From Cocos nucifera (Eukaryota > Streptophyta > Magnoliopsida > Arecales > Arecaceae), in the NCBI GenBank assembly GCA_006176705.1, contig QRFJ01003069.1:186001-250000 (forward strand): 64,000 bases of DNA, read 5' to 3'. Below the pieces are notes generated by a model. It saw nothing but the letters and a program-made list of their open reading frames with translations, ran no database searches and was not told the origin of the DNA. Position 1 is the first letter of the stretch, and each line of letters begins with the position of its first letter. Below are positions 44,625 to 55,091 of the stretch, piece by piece. Made by a program: the position numbers and the translations under genes.

Positions 44625-45880
44625 TTATAATTGAAATGCTTCCTTCTCCTTTTCAAAACTTTCATTAATATAATTTTTCAGCCTGTGACCGTTTACCTTG
44701 AAGGTACCTTTTGATTCATCAAAGATCTTTACTGCTCCATATGGAAATACCTTAGTAATTGTATAGGAACCTGTCCATCTTGATTTTAGCTTTTCTGAAA
44801 ATAAATGTAGCCATGAACTATACAAGAGAACTTGCTGTCCCTTATGAAATTCTCTTTTTACAATATGGTTATCATGCCATTTCGTAGTATGTTCTTTGTA
44901 GATCCTGGTATTCTCATAAGCATGGTGGCAAAATTCATCTATCTCATTTATTTGCATTAACTTGTTCTTTTTTGCATCTTGTATATCAAAGTTAAGAATT
45001 TTCATGGCCCAATATGCTTTATGTTCTAGCTCAACGGGGAGGTGGCATGCTTTTTCAAAGAGTAGCCTATATGGGGACATACCAATAGGTATTTTATATG
45101 CAATTCTATATGCCCACAATGCATCATCTAATTTCAATAACCAATCTTTCCTAGATGCACTTATAGTTTTTTCTAAATTTTCTTTTAATTTCCTACTAGA
45201 CATCTCTACTTGACCACTGATTTGTGGATGATATGGGATAGCTATTTTATGAGTGACACCACATTTGTTTAATAGATTTTCAAATTATTTATTATAAAAG
45301 TGATTACCTCCATCACTAATGATTGCTCTAAGAGTGCCAAAACGTGTAAAAATATGCTTTTTCAAAAATTTGACAACTATCTTAGCATCATTAGTTAGAA
45401 AGGGTGCTGCTTCTACCCATTTTGAAACATAATCTACAGCCACAAGTATATATTGATTTGAAAAAGAACTAGAAAAAGGTCTCATAAAATCAATACCCCA
45501 AACATCAAAAATTTCACACATAAAAATATTGTTTAAAGGCATTTCATGTCTTCTAGAGAGATTTCTAGTTCTTTGATAGCGATCACATGAAGAGACATAA
45601 GTATGAGCATCTTTAAATAGAGAGGACCAATAAAAACCTGATTGAAGAACCTTATAAGCTGTTCTAGTTGGGCCAAAATGTCCTCCTACCTCATGATCAT
45701 GATAATGATGCAGAATTTTCTCCATTTCTTCCTCAGGAATGCATCTTCTAATGACCTGGTCTGAACAACACTTATATAAGAAGGGTTCATCCCAAAAATA
45801 ATGTTTAACAATAGATAAGAACCTCTTCTTTTATTGAAAAGAAAGACCAAGTGAAAAAACCTTACCAACCAAGTAGTTAA
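44625..45880 (-). pseudogene. Element G integrase
   Basis: Two open parts (45725-45285 and 45203-44625). Zinc finger: ILHHYHDHEVGGHFGPTRTA and VSSCDRYQRTRN, where the last cysteine of CDRC is Y. Core: VWGIDFMRPF, 'VAVDYVSKWVEA', 'AIISDGGNHFYNK', a stop (near 45286), then 'HPQISGQVEMSSRKLK' holding the third acidic residue. C-terminal: 'LLYSSWLHLFSEKLKSRWTG' and 'VNGHRLKNYI', the Athila-like end, stop at 44625. One stop and a lost zinc ligand argue against activity. Confidence 0.9.
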
Positions 45881-46343
45881 TAATATCAACATACCATGGA
45901 AATGTTCTACCTGATATAACATAGAGGCATTTATCTGAAAATTCCTCCTTGATAGGGCAAATATCTAATTCCTTCTCAATGATGTTTTTTAGTCTAGAAA
46001 GATGGTCAGCAACTGAATTTTCTATGCCCTTCTTGTCCTTAATCTCCAAATCATACTCTTGTAGCAAAAGAATCCATCTGATCAATCTGGGTTTTGCATC
46101 TTTCTTGGTAAGGAGATACTTTAGAGCTGCATGATTAGTATATATAATAACTTTAGATAAAATAAGACAAGAATGAAATTTATCTAATGCAAATACTACT
46201 GCCAGAAGCTCCTTTTTAGTGGTTGCATATTTTTGTTGAGCTTCAGTCAAAGTGCAGCTAGCATAGTATATAGTTTGAAAAATCTTATCCTTTCTTTGAC
46301 CAAGTATTGCTCCTATGGCTGTGTCACTAGCATCACACATCAA
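45831..46343 (-). pseudogene. Element G RNase H domain of pol
   Basis: A 170-codon open frame starting MMCDASDTAIGAILGQRKDK (catalytic D), with 'YYASCTLTEAQQKYATTKKE' (E), 'HAALKYLLTKKDAKPRLIRW' and 'ADHLSRLKN'. It is continuous with RT after a frame break near 46345. The end of the frame runs into the linker before integrase. Confidence 0.88.
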
Positions 46344-46344
46344 C

Positions 46345-47472
46345 TCAAAAGGTAAGGGACCAATCTGGTGCTACCATAATAGATGCCGTGATCGACTTCT
46401 CCTTGAGGGTGTTGAATGCCTGCAAACACTCATCAAAAAATTGAAAAGAAACGTCTTTACATAATAATTTAGATAAAGGTTTAGAAATTAGAGAGAAGTT
46501 CTTTATAAATTGACAATAAAATCCAGCATGCCCCAAAAAGCTCCTAATAGCCTTAACTGAGGTCGGTATGGATAACTTTTCGATCAGCTCAAGCTTAGCT
46601 CTATCCACTTCAATACCTTTATATGAAATCTTGTGGCCTAAAACTATGCCTTCTTGTACCATCAGATGACACTTCTCCTAGTTTAAAATAAGATTAGTAT
46701 CCTCACATCTTTGTAAAACAAGAGTTAAGTTATGCAAGCATTTATCAAATAGATCCAAAGAAAGAAAAATCATCCATAAATATTTCAAGAGAGTTTTCAA
46801 TCATATCATAAAAAATAGCCATCCTGCATCATTGAAAAGTAGCTGATGCATTACATAAACCAAATGGCATTCTTCTAAAAGCAAATGTATCATAAGGACA
46901 TGTAAAGTAGTTTTCTCTTGATCCTCAAGTGCTATGGCAATTTGATTATAACCAGAACATCCATCTAGAAAGTACTAAAAATCATGTCCAGCTAACCTTT
47001 CTAACATTTGATCAATGAATGGAAGAGGATAATGATCTTTTCTAGTTGCATCATTTAATTTTCTATAATCCATACATACTCTCCATCCAGTAATAGTTCT
47101 AGTAGAAATTAATTCATTGTTATCATTTTGAACTACAGTAATTGCACCTTTCTTAGGAACTACTTGAACAGAACTCACCCATGAACTTTCGGAGATAGGA
47201 TAAATAATACCTGCATCCAGTAGCTTGATTACCTCCTTTTTTATCACTTCTTGCATCTTAGGATTGAGTCTTCATTGGGGTTGGACTGTAGGCTCATAGT
47301 TATCCTCCATGAGAATTTTGTGCATACAAATTGAGGGACTAATTCCTTTGATGTCTGCTATGGTCCATCCAAACGTCTTGTTGTGTTTCTTTAGTGCTTT
47401 TAATAACTTCTCTTCCATTAAATCTATCAAAGAAGAAGAAATAATAACAGATAAGTGTGATGGACCTTCCAA
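46345..47472 (-). pseudogene. Element G reverse transcriptase
   Basis: Minus-strand parts: 47472-47272 (ADIKGISPSICMHKILMED), 47256-46975 (VIKLLDAGIIYPISESSWVS, VCMDYRKLNDATRKDHYPLP), a broken part with FMDDF at about 46785-46768, and 46662-46345 (EGIVLGHKISYKGIEVDRAK, FLGHAGFYCQFIKNFS). The motif order and the FMDD active site are conserved. At least three frameshifts or stops separate the parts (about 47265, 46975 and 46665). Confidence 0.92.
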
Positions 47473-47843
47473 GAAAACATATTTTAAATGAGAAGAAAGA
47501 GGTTTAAGTTCAAGAGTAGGTGGCTCTTGAATTAATATCTTTAAAAAGGAGTGGATGATCTTTCTAATTCTTCAAATCATGGTCTGTATATGCATGGAAT
47601 ATATGGTCCGGCCTTTAACAATTTTATGCATTCTATTTGTCTTTCATCTTCAGCTGAACCCTCTTATGATTGGACAATGCAAGCTTTAATAGGATCCTCA
47701 AACCTATTTTCTAGAAAATACTCATGCACTAAATTGTCAATATCATCTATACGAAAATAAGTTTGATTATCATTGGAATGTTTAATAACTTTAAAAACAT
47801 TAAAAGTAACTTATTCATCTTAAACTCTAAGAATTAATTTTTT
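47473..47843 (-). other. Element G protease-RT linker
   Basis: Decayed minus-strand sequence, no domain recognised. Includes 'LFLENRFEDPIKACIVQS'-like residues (about 47660-47720). Confidence 0.45.
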
Positions 47844-48305
47844 TTATTGAACATCTATTAAAGCTCCTCCAATAGCTAAAAAGGGTCTCCCTAAAATAAG
47901 GGGTACATCATAATCTTCTTTCATATCAAGAACAATAAAATTAGCAGGAAAAATAAACTTGTTTACGTTTACCAAGACATCCTCCACTATACCTCTTGGA
48001 TATTTGATGGATCTATCGGCTAATTGAAGAGTAATAATGGTAGGCTTGGATTCTCTTAAATCCAGCTTCCTGAAAATAGAAAAAGGCATGAGATTAATAC
48101 CTGCTCTTAAATCACATAAAATTTTATCAAAACTATAATCATCAATAATGCAAGAAATAGTAAAACTCTCTGAATCTTTTAGCTTCTGTGGTAATTTATT
48201 TTGAAGTATTGCTGAGCATTCTTCATTCAAATTTATTCTCTCATGCTCCTTCAGCTTTTTCTTATTTGTTAGGATTTCTTTGAGAAACTTGGCATACATG
48301 GGCAT
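47844..48305 (-). pseudogene. Element G aspartic protease
   Basis: A 153-codon frame: 'MPMYAKFLKEILTNKKKLKE', 'FTISCIIDDYSFDKILCDLR', AGINLMPFSIFRKL, 'TITLQLADRSIKYPRGIVED' and 'DVPLILGRPFLAIGGALID'. The active-site triad normally DLGAS/DLGAG is DLRAG here, so the glycine needed for the turn is Arg. The 'ILGRPFL' hallmark of the flap/C-terminal part is intact. It is similar to the protease of element I at 62051. Confidence 0.9.
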
Positions 48306-50063
48306 TTGAGTGATAGCATCTACATAAGGAATATTAATATGTAAATTTTTTAATATTTTGAAAAAGTTAGAAAATTTTTTATCTGGATGTTATATTTATC
48401 TCTCTAGAAATGGTAGTGGTGGCACATAGGGCTTCATATTTGGATCGACAAACTGTATACCTGGAGACCATCCATCTGCTAATTGTTTTGGTGATTGATG
48501 AATTTTAGTTGATGGTTTCTTATTTGTAGTTGGCTCTTCAGTCTCTTTCTTCTGATGTGGCTCCTCCAGCTTTGTACCACTTTTTAGGGTGATAGTATTG
48601 ACTTGCTCCCTTGGATTGGTCTCCATGTTGCTGGGCAAGGATCCCTGAGATCTCTTGGAGATTATCTTAGCCATTTGATCTATTTGCATCTCCAAGTTTC
48701 AAATTGCTATTGCTTGGTCCTATCTAAGTTTGGCTTCTAAATTTTTTATAGTTGCTTCTTAGTTTTGCATAAATTTGACCATCAGCTCTTCCATGTTGGG
48801 CTTCTTTTCAGATACTTGGAACCTTGGGGATAGCTGTTGTGCTGCATTTTGATTGCTCCATGAGAAATTTGGGTGCTGCCTCCACCCTTGATTATATGTG
48901 TTAGAGTAGGAATTATTTTATTGTGGCCTAAAAAAATTATCAATATAATTAGCTGTATCAGTTGCTTTAGCAAAAGGATTACCTATCTGGCAATTGCTCG
49001 TATCGTGTCCTCCTCTACACAGGTCATAGGTGATGCTCTGAACATGCATAGCTGTTTCCTTCAAGTTGTTGACTTCGGCTCTAAGGGCTACAATTTCAGC
49101 TGGTAAAGTTGGCACACAATCTACTCTCCGTACAGCTGCTGATCTTTTTGGCATCATGCATTCTATCTGCCACTGATAGCTATTTGATGCCATCTCATTG
49201 ATCAGATCAAAGGCTTCTTCCTCCATTTTTTGATTAATGGTTCCTCCTACTGCTGCATCAATCCTAGAATAATTAGTAGGAGATAAACCATTATAGAAAA
49301 TTTGTACCTAAAGCCATACGGATAGTTGATGATGTGGACATCTCCTCAGCAGTTTTTTGAAATGAACCCAAGCTTTATATAGTGTCTCCATATCCATCTG
49401 CATAAAAGAAGTGATATCATTGCGCATCTTGGCAGTCTTGGAAGGTGAAAAGTACTTGGCTAAGAATTTTTGAACTAGGACATCCCAAATTATGATAAAA
49501 CCTGCAGAAAGAGAATGAAGCTAACTTTTAGCTTTGTCCCATAAAGAGAAAGAAAATAACCTTAATCTAATAGCATCATCCAACACTCCATTAATTTTAA
49601 AAGTATCACAAAGTTCAAGAAAGTTAGAAATATGGGCATTCAGATCATCATGCACATGTCTAATGAATTGGACAGTTGATTGAATCATCTGGATCATCGT
49701 TGATTTTATTTCAAAATTATTTGCTCATACAGGCGCTCTCCTGATGCTCGATGCTGCATCAGCTACAGATGGTGTGATGTAATCATTTAATGGATGATGT
49801 ACTAATTGAATAGCTTCATGCTGTCCCTCAATCGTCATATCCAATCCAAGATTGATGTCATTAGGATCTTCAGCTACCATGTTTCTTTCTTATTGTAGTC
49901 TTCTAATGGTCATTTTAATTTTTGGATTTAAAGATGGTAAGTTACTATGTCCAGTATGTATCATGCACTGAACAAAATTTTAAAAATAAAGTAAGAATAA
50001 AAATTAAAAATAAAATTCTAAAGTAAAGCTAGGATCAAAATTTTAATATTATTTTAGAAACAA
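48306..50063 (-). pseudogene. Element G gag
   Basis: Minus-strand open parts at 48918-49226 and 48396-48695, with further decayed coding to about 49900. The knuckle near 49028-48987 reads YDLCRGGHDTSNC, with the first cysteine of CxxC replaced by Y, so zinc binding is probably lost. 'IVALRAEVNNLKETAMHVQS' upstream and 'ITLKSGTKLEEP' (the TLRSG-like block) downstream are typical of the Athila gag C-terminus. The N-terminal half is broken by stops. Confidence 0.82.
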
Positions 50064-50081
50064 TCCTCGGCAACGATGCTA
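50064..50081 (-). other. Element G primer-binding site
   Basis: Minus-strand TAGCATCGTTGCCGAGGA. Against the usual Athila TGGCGCCGTTGCCGGGGA it differs at four positions, all transitions. The intact version lies in element I at 59165. The usual assignment is tRNA-Asp. Confidence 0.85.
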
Positions 50082-50087
50082 AAAACT

Positions 50088-51980
50088 TGATGCGTGCTAA
50101 TCTATAGCTATGGCAAGTGCACCAATCGATCAAGTAATAAAATAAATGAGTAGAGTATCATCCCTAGAGGATTGAAAAATAAGTACTGAAAAGCTCTTTC
50201 CTATGCTTTATTTAGAAGATCGATTTATGAGAATAAAAAATTAAAGAACAAAATAAAGAAATAATTAAAAATTTTAAGAAAATAGAGAGAGTGTAATTAT
50301 TAGAATTTTAAACTTAAGAGCAATGGGTTACTAAAGCAATCGGTTCACCAACTCAGTTAATACAATATTTAGATTATTAGATTAATTTTATTTCATATGA
50401 TGGTGGAGTCTCCTAATTTATTCACTATCCTTTGATCCAGGCATAGCAAAACTATCAATATTTATTAATTATCCTTTGGTCTAGGTGTAATTTAAATAAA
50501 TATTAATGCATTAAGTTTTGTGAAACCCTCTAATTAAAATACGCTGCATCCAAAGCGCACTAAAATTCCCGCATGCATATGAATTCTAACTTGATTCATA
50601 ATACAAGGTATATAATCAAGAAGTTATAACATAGATGTACTTAGTCCGTAACATCTATGTTCATCAGATCAATTAGAAGATGGCCAGTAATCTAAAAGCA
50701 TTAAGATCAGATTTATATACTCCTCATGAATAAAATTTAAAAATAAATCATACTGAATATTGCATCAAAAGAGTGGCTACACCTTAGCCTTAGTAAAAGA
50801 AAATTTAGTTCATGATAACAAGTTCAAAAATAGCAAATAAAATAAAAAGCATGAAGAAATTAAACTATTTAATTGCTGAAATCGGTTGTTCGTTGCTCTT
50901 GGTATGGAAAACTTGAAGAAGAAGAAGAAAAGCTCTTTGATTGATGTTCTGATTGTCGAAAGAAGAAAAGAAAAAAAATTAAAAGCCCTTCCTTTTTTCT
51001 CTCAAAAATCTCTATTCAAAACTATCTCTTCTCTCTCTATCTCTCTCTTCTCTTTCTACCTCTCTCTTCTCTCTCTATCTCTCTCTTTTTTCTCTGTCTC
51101 TCGCTCTCTCCCTTCTCTTTTTTTCTTCGGCAACAACAGGCCTTTTTATAGGCTAAGAGGTGGATTTTTGGAAGAAATCCTAACTAAATTAGGTCTAAAA
51201 TTCTTAACATAAGTCAAATTAAAATCCTAGATGATTCTGGCCTTCAGATCAGCATCCAACGGATCAAAAATTGCTTAAAAACCTTTTAAAATATCCTAGA
51301 TCAAGTAGGAATTCATGGCAGCCATCAGATCAGTCTTTGGATTGAATTTGGGCCATCAGATCATGCACAGAGAAGCCTCTAATTCTTAGTTATAAGTCAG
51401 GATGAATCTCAACTGTTGGATCTTGGTCGGGAGCTATGGATGCCGTTCGTCAGCGCACAACTATCAGCCGTTCGATCAAATCTCAGTAAAAGGCACCCAT
51501 TGGATTAGGCAAAATTTTCAAATTGCCCTCTATAGATCATGCTTGAGCTCGATGTTGCATGGATTGTCACTTTCTTCAGCCAATCGAAGCACGCTTCTCC
51601 ATGTGAAATCTCCAAAATGCCCTCCAAATGGTCCACTATGCGCCACAAAAAATGCTGACATCAGCTTGGCATCAGCGTTGCATTAGCGAGCAGTCTGTTA
51701 GGTGCTGTCGGATCAGACGATCTGCTGAGCCAATTTTTCTGAACCAGTTTGAACCAGATTGGCTTTTTTCTTTTTTTTATTTTCTTTGAATTTCATTTTT
51801 AGGCTCATTTGAAGTTCGTTTTGTCTGAAATTTATTTCATTTGAATCAGAAAAATAAGATCTTCATATTGATGGCCTTCTTTCCTACATAAGATTAACAA
51901 AAGTATCAATTTATAAAAAAAATAGATTAATTTATTTTATAATTTAATACTTTTTATTAGTATATTTTTACCACTTATCA
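50088..51980 (-). repeat. Element G 5' LTR
   Basis: It is 1893 bp, TGATGCGTGC to CACTTATCA, paired with 41612-43505. It holds a CT-rich run at about 50999-51115 and the TATA box at 51142-51150 (minus). Confidence 0.95.
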
Positions 51981-51985
51981 TAGTA

Positions 51986-53524
51986 TTAATGATCTCGAGA
52001 GGTCGTCGATCTTCTTGCTATTCCTTCCTCTTTGGTGGATTTGGCTGCGGTAGTGCTCTCGACCATTCTTCTCTTCCTTCAGGTCGATGTCGAAGAAATT
52101 GGTCAAGCCGACCTCACCTGATGAGCTCCTCGATCTCATCTTGAAGCTAAATGCATTCTTTAATATTGTGATTGTGGTCATGATGATAGAGGTAGTACTT
52201 ATTAGGATTGCACTTGTCAGGATGAGTGTGCATCCTATTCGGCCCTAGCAGTTGCTCCTTGATTTCCATCAGTACTTGAGTCTTTGGAGTATTAAGAAAA
52301 GTATAGTTGTAGAACCTTCTAGGGAGAGAGTTTTGTCGTGTCCTTTGATCAGGGATTCTTTACTGATGAGCTCGAAGAAAAGTCTGGGCTTGTTTGTATT
52401 CGAAAGGAGTTCTAGAGCACCGTCGAGCTTCACTTGTCTTTTCTTCAACCGTAAGTTTATTGGATTTGCCCACTTGCCGCTCTCTTGCAGCCTCATCATC
52501 CTTCAGTTTGAAGATCTCCTCAGTTTGGGCATAACCTTCAGCCCATGCCAGTATATCAGCAAAATTCCTAGGATATTTCTTCTCCAGAAAGGATAGAAGA
52601 TCATTCTTCTGAAGACCGCCCTTCAATGCAACCATGGCTATAGATTGGTCTAAGTTTCAAACTTCTAGTACAGTGGTATTGAAGCGATTGACATAAGCTC
52701 GGTTGGACTCCTCTTTCTTCTGTTTGATATTGATGAGAAAGTTTGAGTCTTGCTTTGGATGTCAGCTACTTACGAAATGAGCTGCAAACTGATGGCTCAT
52801 TTGGTCAAAAGAGAAGATCATACCCGGTTTAAGGATTGAGTATCAATTTCTTGCAGCTTCCTTTAGAGTAAATGAAAAAGCTCAGTACAAAATGGCATCT
52901 GGAGCACCGTGGAGTAGCATCATGATTTAGAAGGTCTCAAAATGGTCGACTAGATTAGTGGTCCCATCGTAGCTCTCTAATTAAGAAAGCTTGAAGTTTG
53001 GTGGGATGGGTTCTTGCATGATTCGTTGAGAGAAAGAAGGGTTAGTATAGATATCATCACCATGGGTAGGGAGAGCAAGGCAGAGTTTCTCAATCCACCG
53101 ATTAATTTTTAGAACCTTCAATCTGGAAGATCCTCTCAGTCATGGTCTCAAGCATCTATTGGTAGGACGAAGGCAAGGATCCTCTAGTGGTGGAGTTATG
53201 GTTAGAATAGGAGCTCTCCACCCTCTATCTCCCTTTTCTAGGAGTCACTGGATGACTAGCCTAGGTGGGCTATCCGAGCATTGGATCCTGATATTTTGGT
53301 GAGGTTCTCTTCGGCTAAATCGAGGCTAGGGGCTGCTGCATGATCTACACCATTTCTATAAGGTCTTTGACCTACTGAATTAGTAGGTTGAACTGCTCCA
53401 CGTCCACCACTACTATCGGTGGAGGAGCTTGGGGTGTTGGAGATGAAGTCGGATTAGATAGATCTGGATGAGATCTGATTGTAGAAGCTATAGATCGCTT
53501 GGTTGATGCCTTCTTGGACGACAT
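51986..53524 (-). pseudogene. Element E gag
   Basis: The likely start is the ATG at 53524 (MSSKKASTKRSIASTIRS), then 'PPIVVVDVEQFNLLIQ' (53372-53599 frame), a decayed capsid part, 'NDLLSFLEKKYPRNFADILA' (52635-52360 frame), RRFYNYTFLNTPKTQVLMEI and the knuckle YYLYHHDHNHNIKEC (about 52195-52155), the first cysteine lost to Y. It ends at element G. The matching piece of C gag (9960-10140) shows the same layout. Confidence 0.83.
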
Positions 53525-53614
53525 CTTGCAAGGCTGATCGAAGAAGAAGAAGAGACTAAAGCATAGAAGGAATTTCACTGAGCACTCCTTCAAGAACAAG
53601 GGATTTACGTGTTC

Positions 53615-53629
53615 CTTCCTCTAGTACCA
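53615..53629 (-). other. Element E primer-binding site
   Basis: Minus-strand TGGTACTAGAGGAAG, four bases from the LTR. Element C has TGGCGCTAGAAGGAG here. The two differ in four of the first fifteen bases, so they are related but not identical sites. Confidence 0.75.
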
Positions 53630-53633
53630 ATTC

Positions 53634-55091
53634 TATTGGTGCATAATTTGGTTGATGTCAGAATGAGCTGGAGTGAAAGAAGATGAGGTCGCCACCGAAA
53701 ACTTGCAAGACAAGTCCTGGCCAGAGTTGGAGGTGGCTCTGGTAGGATTCTCTAACGATCAAGTCAACTTTTGTGGCCAATAAAAATAGAGCGCTCAGTG
53801 AATTTTAATAGAATTTTGATATTAGAGAGAAAATATATTTGAAAGATCCCTTATATAGGTGGAGCTTGTAACAAACTGATGGTGACAGCCATAACTGCTT
53901 GGTAGTGGGTCGTTCGGAGTTACGTGAAGTTTGTTACGAAGGATGTGGTGTCCATTATCATGATATGCCAGTCTATTAAAAATTAATAGTTGAAGTTTGG
54001 ATGGAACAACTACAATCAGTGATGAACTTTACATCACCGTAATTCATAAGAAGTTTGGACTTCTTCGAGGTCCTCTGCACGTTGACTAATATTCATTGTA
54101 TTGGAAGTTGAACTTGTGTAGATGCCAAGGTCCTTCTAGTGACTGAAAGGAGTTTGACTGGAAGGAGCTTGTCTGGAAACTGTTAGGTTCAAAGGAGTTC
54201 ATCTAGGCGGGATCCAATTGGCCACTAAAAGGAGTTCGACTGGATCAGGAGTTGGCTAGTAGCTGTGATAAGTGGCTTCAATCACAACACTCTGGCAAGC
54301 CTCGACTGTCCCTTCTAAAATTTAGCTACCATTAGGATCATTTGCAAATGGATAACTATTCTGGTTTAAAGGTTGAGGATGGTGAATTCACTAATTTAGG
54401 ACAGCGACCAGGCTTTTTGGGAAGAAGTTCGGAGTTAATCTGATGACGAAGTTCTTTTATTAACTTTGGCTTGCATATTCAAGATTCTAGATATAAGATT
54501 GTCAAGATCTACCACTTTCAGTAAAACATAGAAGTTCGTCTAGGGAGAAGCTCTGCTAGTCTGATATCCTTGATATGAGACCCGACTGCAATGGCGAGAC
54601 TTGGCTTAGAGAGGATCCGATTGATAAGGAGTTTGGTCAGCTTCTAAGTTGGCTAGGCTGGACTACCTAGTGGACGAATATCTAGGACTTTAACTGCTTA
54701 GGCGACTGCTTTCACTATTCAAGTTTGTCCAAAAGGAGTTCGGTTGGAACTAGCTACTTATAGTAGAGGCATTTGGCTGCCTTCACAATTTGTCATTGAA
54801 AAAAGTTAGACTGGTTGGGTTCTGGTACTCAAACCTTACCATTAGATGGAAAAAAATTGCTTTAACTATTCAAGCTTGTTCGGGTTAGGTCCATAATGCT
54901 TTGCCAGTTCTGGATCTAATTCATGCGGTCAGAGAAGATCAGCTAACAAATTGAAGGTTGGCCATCTTAGAATTAACTGGAGCAATAATTTATACTAGTT
55001 AAAGTTCAGTCATGGTCATCACCACCAGACGGGGTCACCCTTAGATTAGACAACTTGCTGAACTTCGGCAGGAGTGGATTTATTCCCAATA
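53634..55091 (-). repeat. Element E 5' LTR
   Basis: It is 1458 bp, TATTGGTGC to CCCAATA, paired with 27774-29212. Both LTR ends have lost canonical bases by transition. Confidence 0.9.

Larger units (their letters stand above)
41612..51980 (-). mobile_element. Element G: Athila-type Ty3/gypsy retrotransposon inserted in E
   Basis: LTRs at 41612-43505 and 50088-51980 (both about 1.9 kb), with perfect duplication TAGTA at 41607-41611 and 51981-51985. The primer site is the Athila type (see 50064). Gag, protease, RT, RNase H and integrase lie in order on the minus strand. The LTRs differ at only 8 of about 137 leading positions (7 transitions), so it is younger than its host E. No env-like ORF was seen between integrase and the 3' LTR. 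Confidence 0.95.
27774..55091 (-). mobile_element. Element E: Tat/Retand-type Ty3/gypsy retrotransposon with antisense ORFs
   Basis: LTRs at 27774-29212 and 53634-55091 share TGTTAGTGC/TATTGGTGC starts and CCCAACA/CCCAATA ends. Gag, protease, RT, two RNase H domains and integrase lie in that order on the minus strand. Antisense coiled-coil ORFs and a hairpin array lie between integrase and the 3' LTR. The second RNase H and the antisense ORF are hallmarks of the Tat clade. Element G split it between gag and protease, and F split its antisense region. The duplication is decayed (TTTTT versus CTTTA). Without insertions it is about 13.5 kb. Confidence 0.9.
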
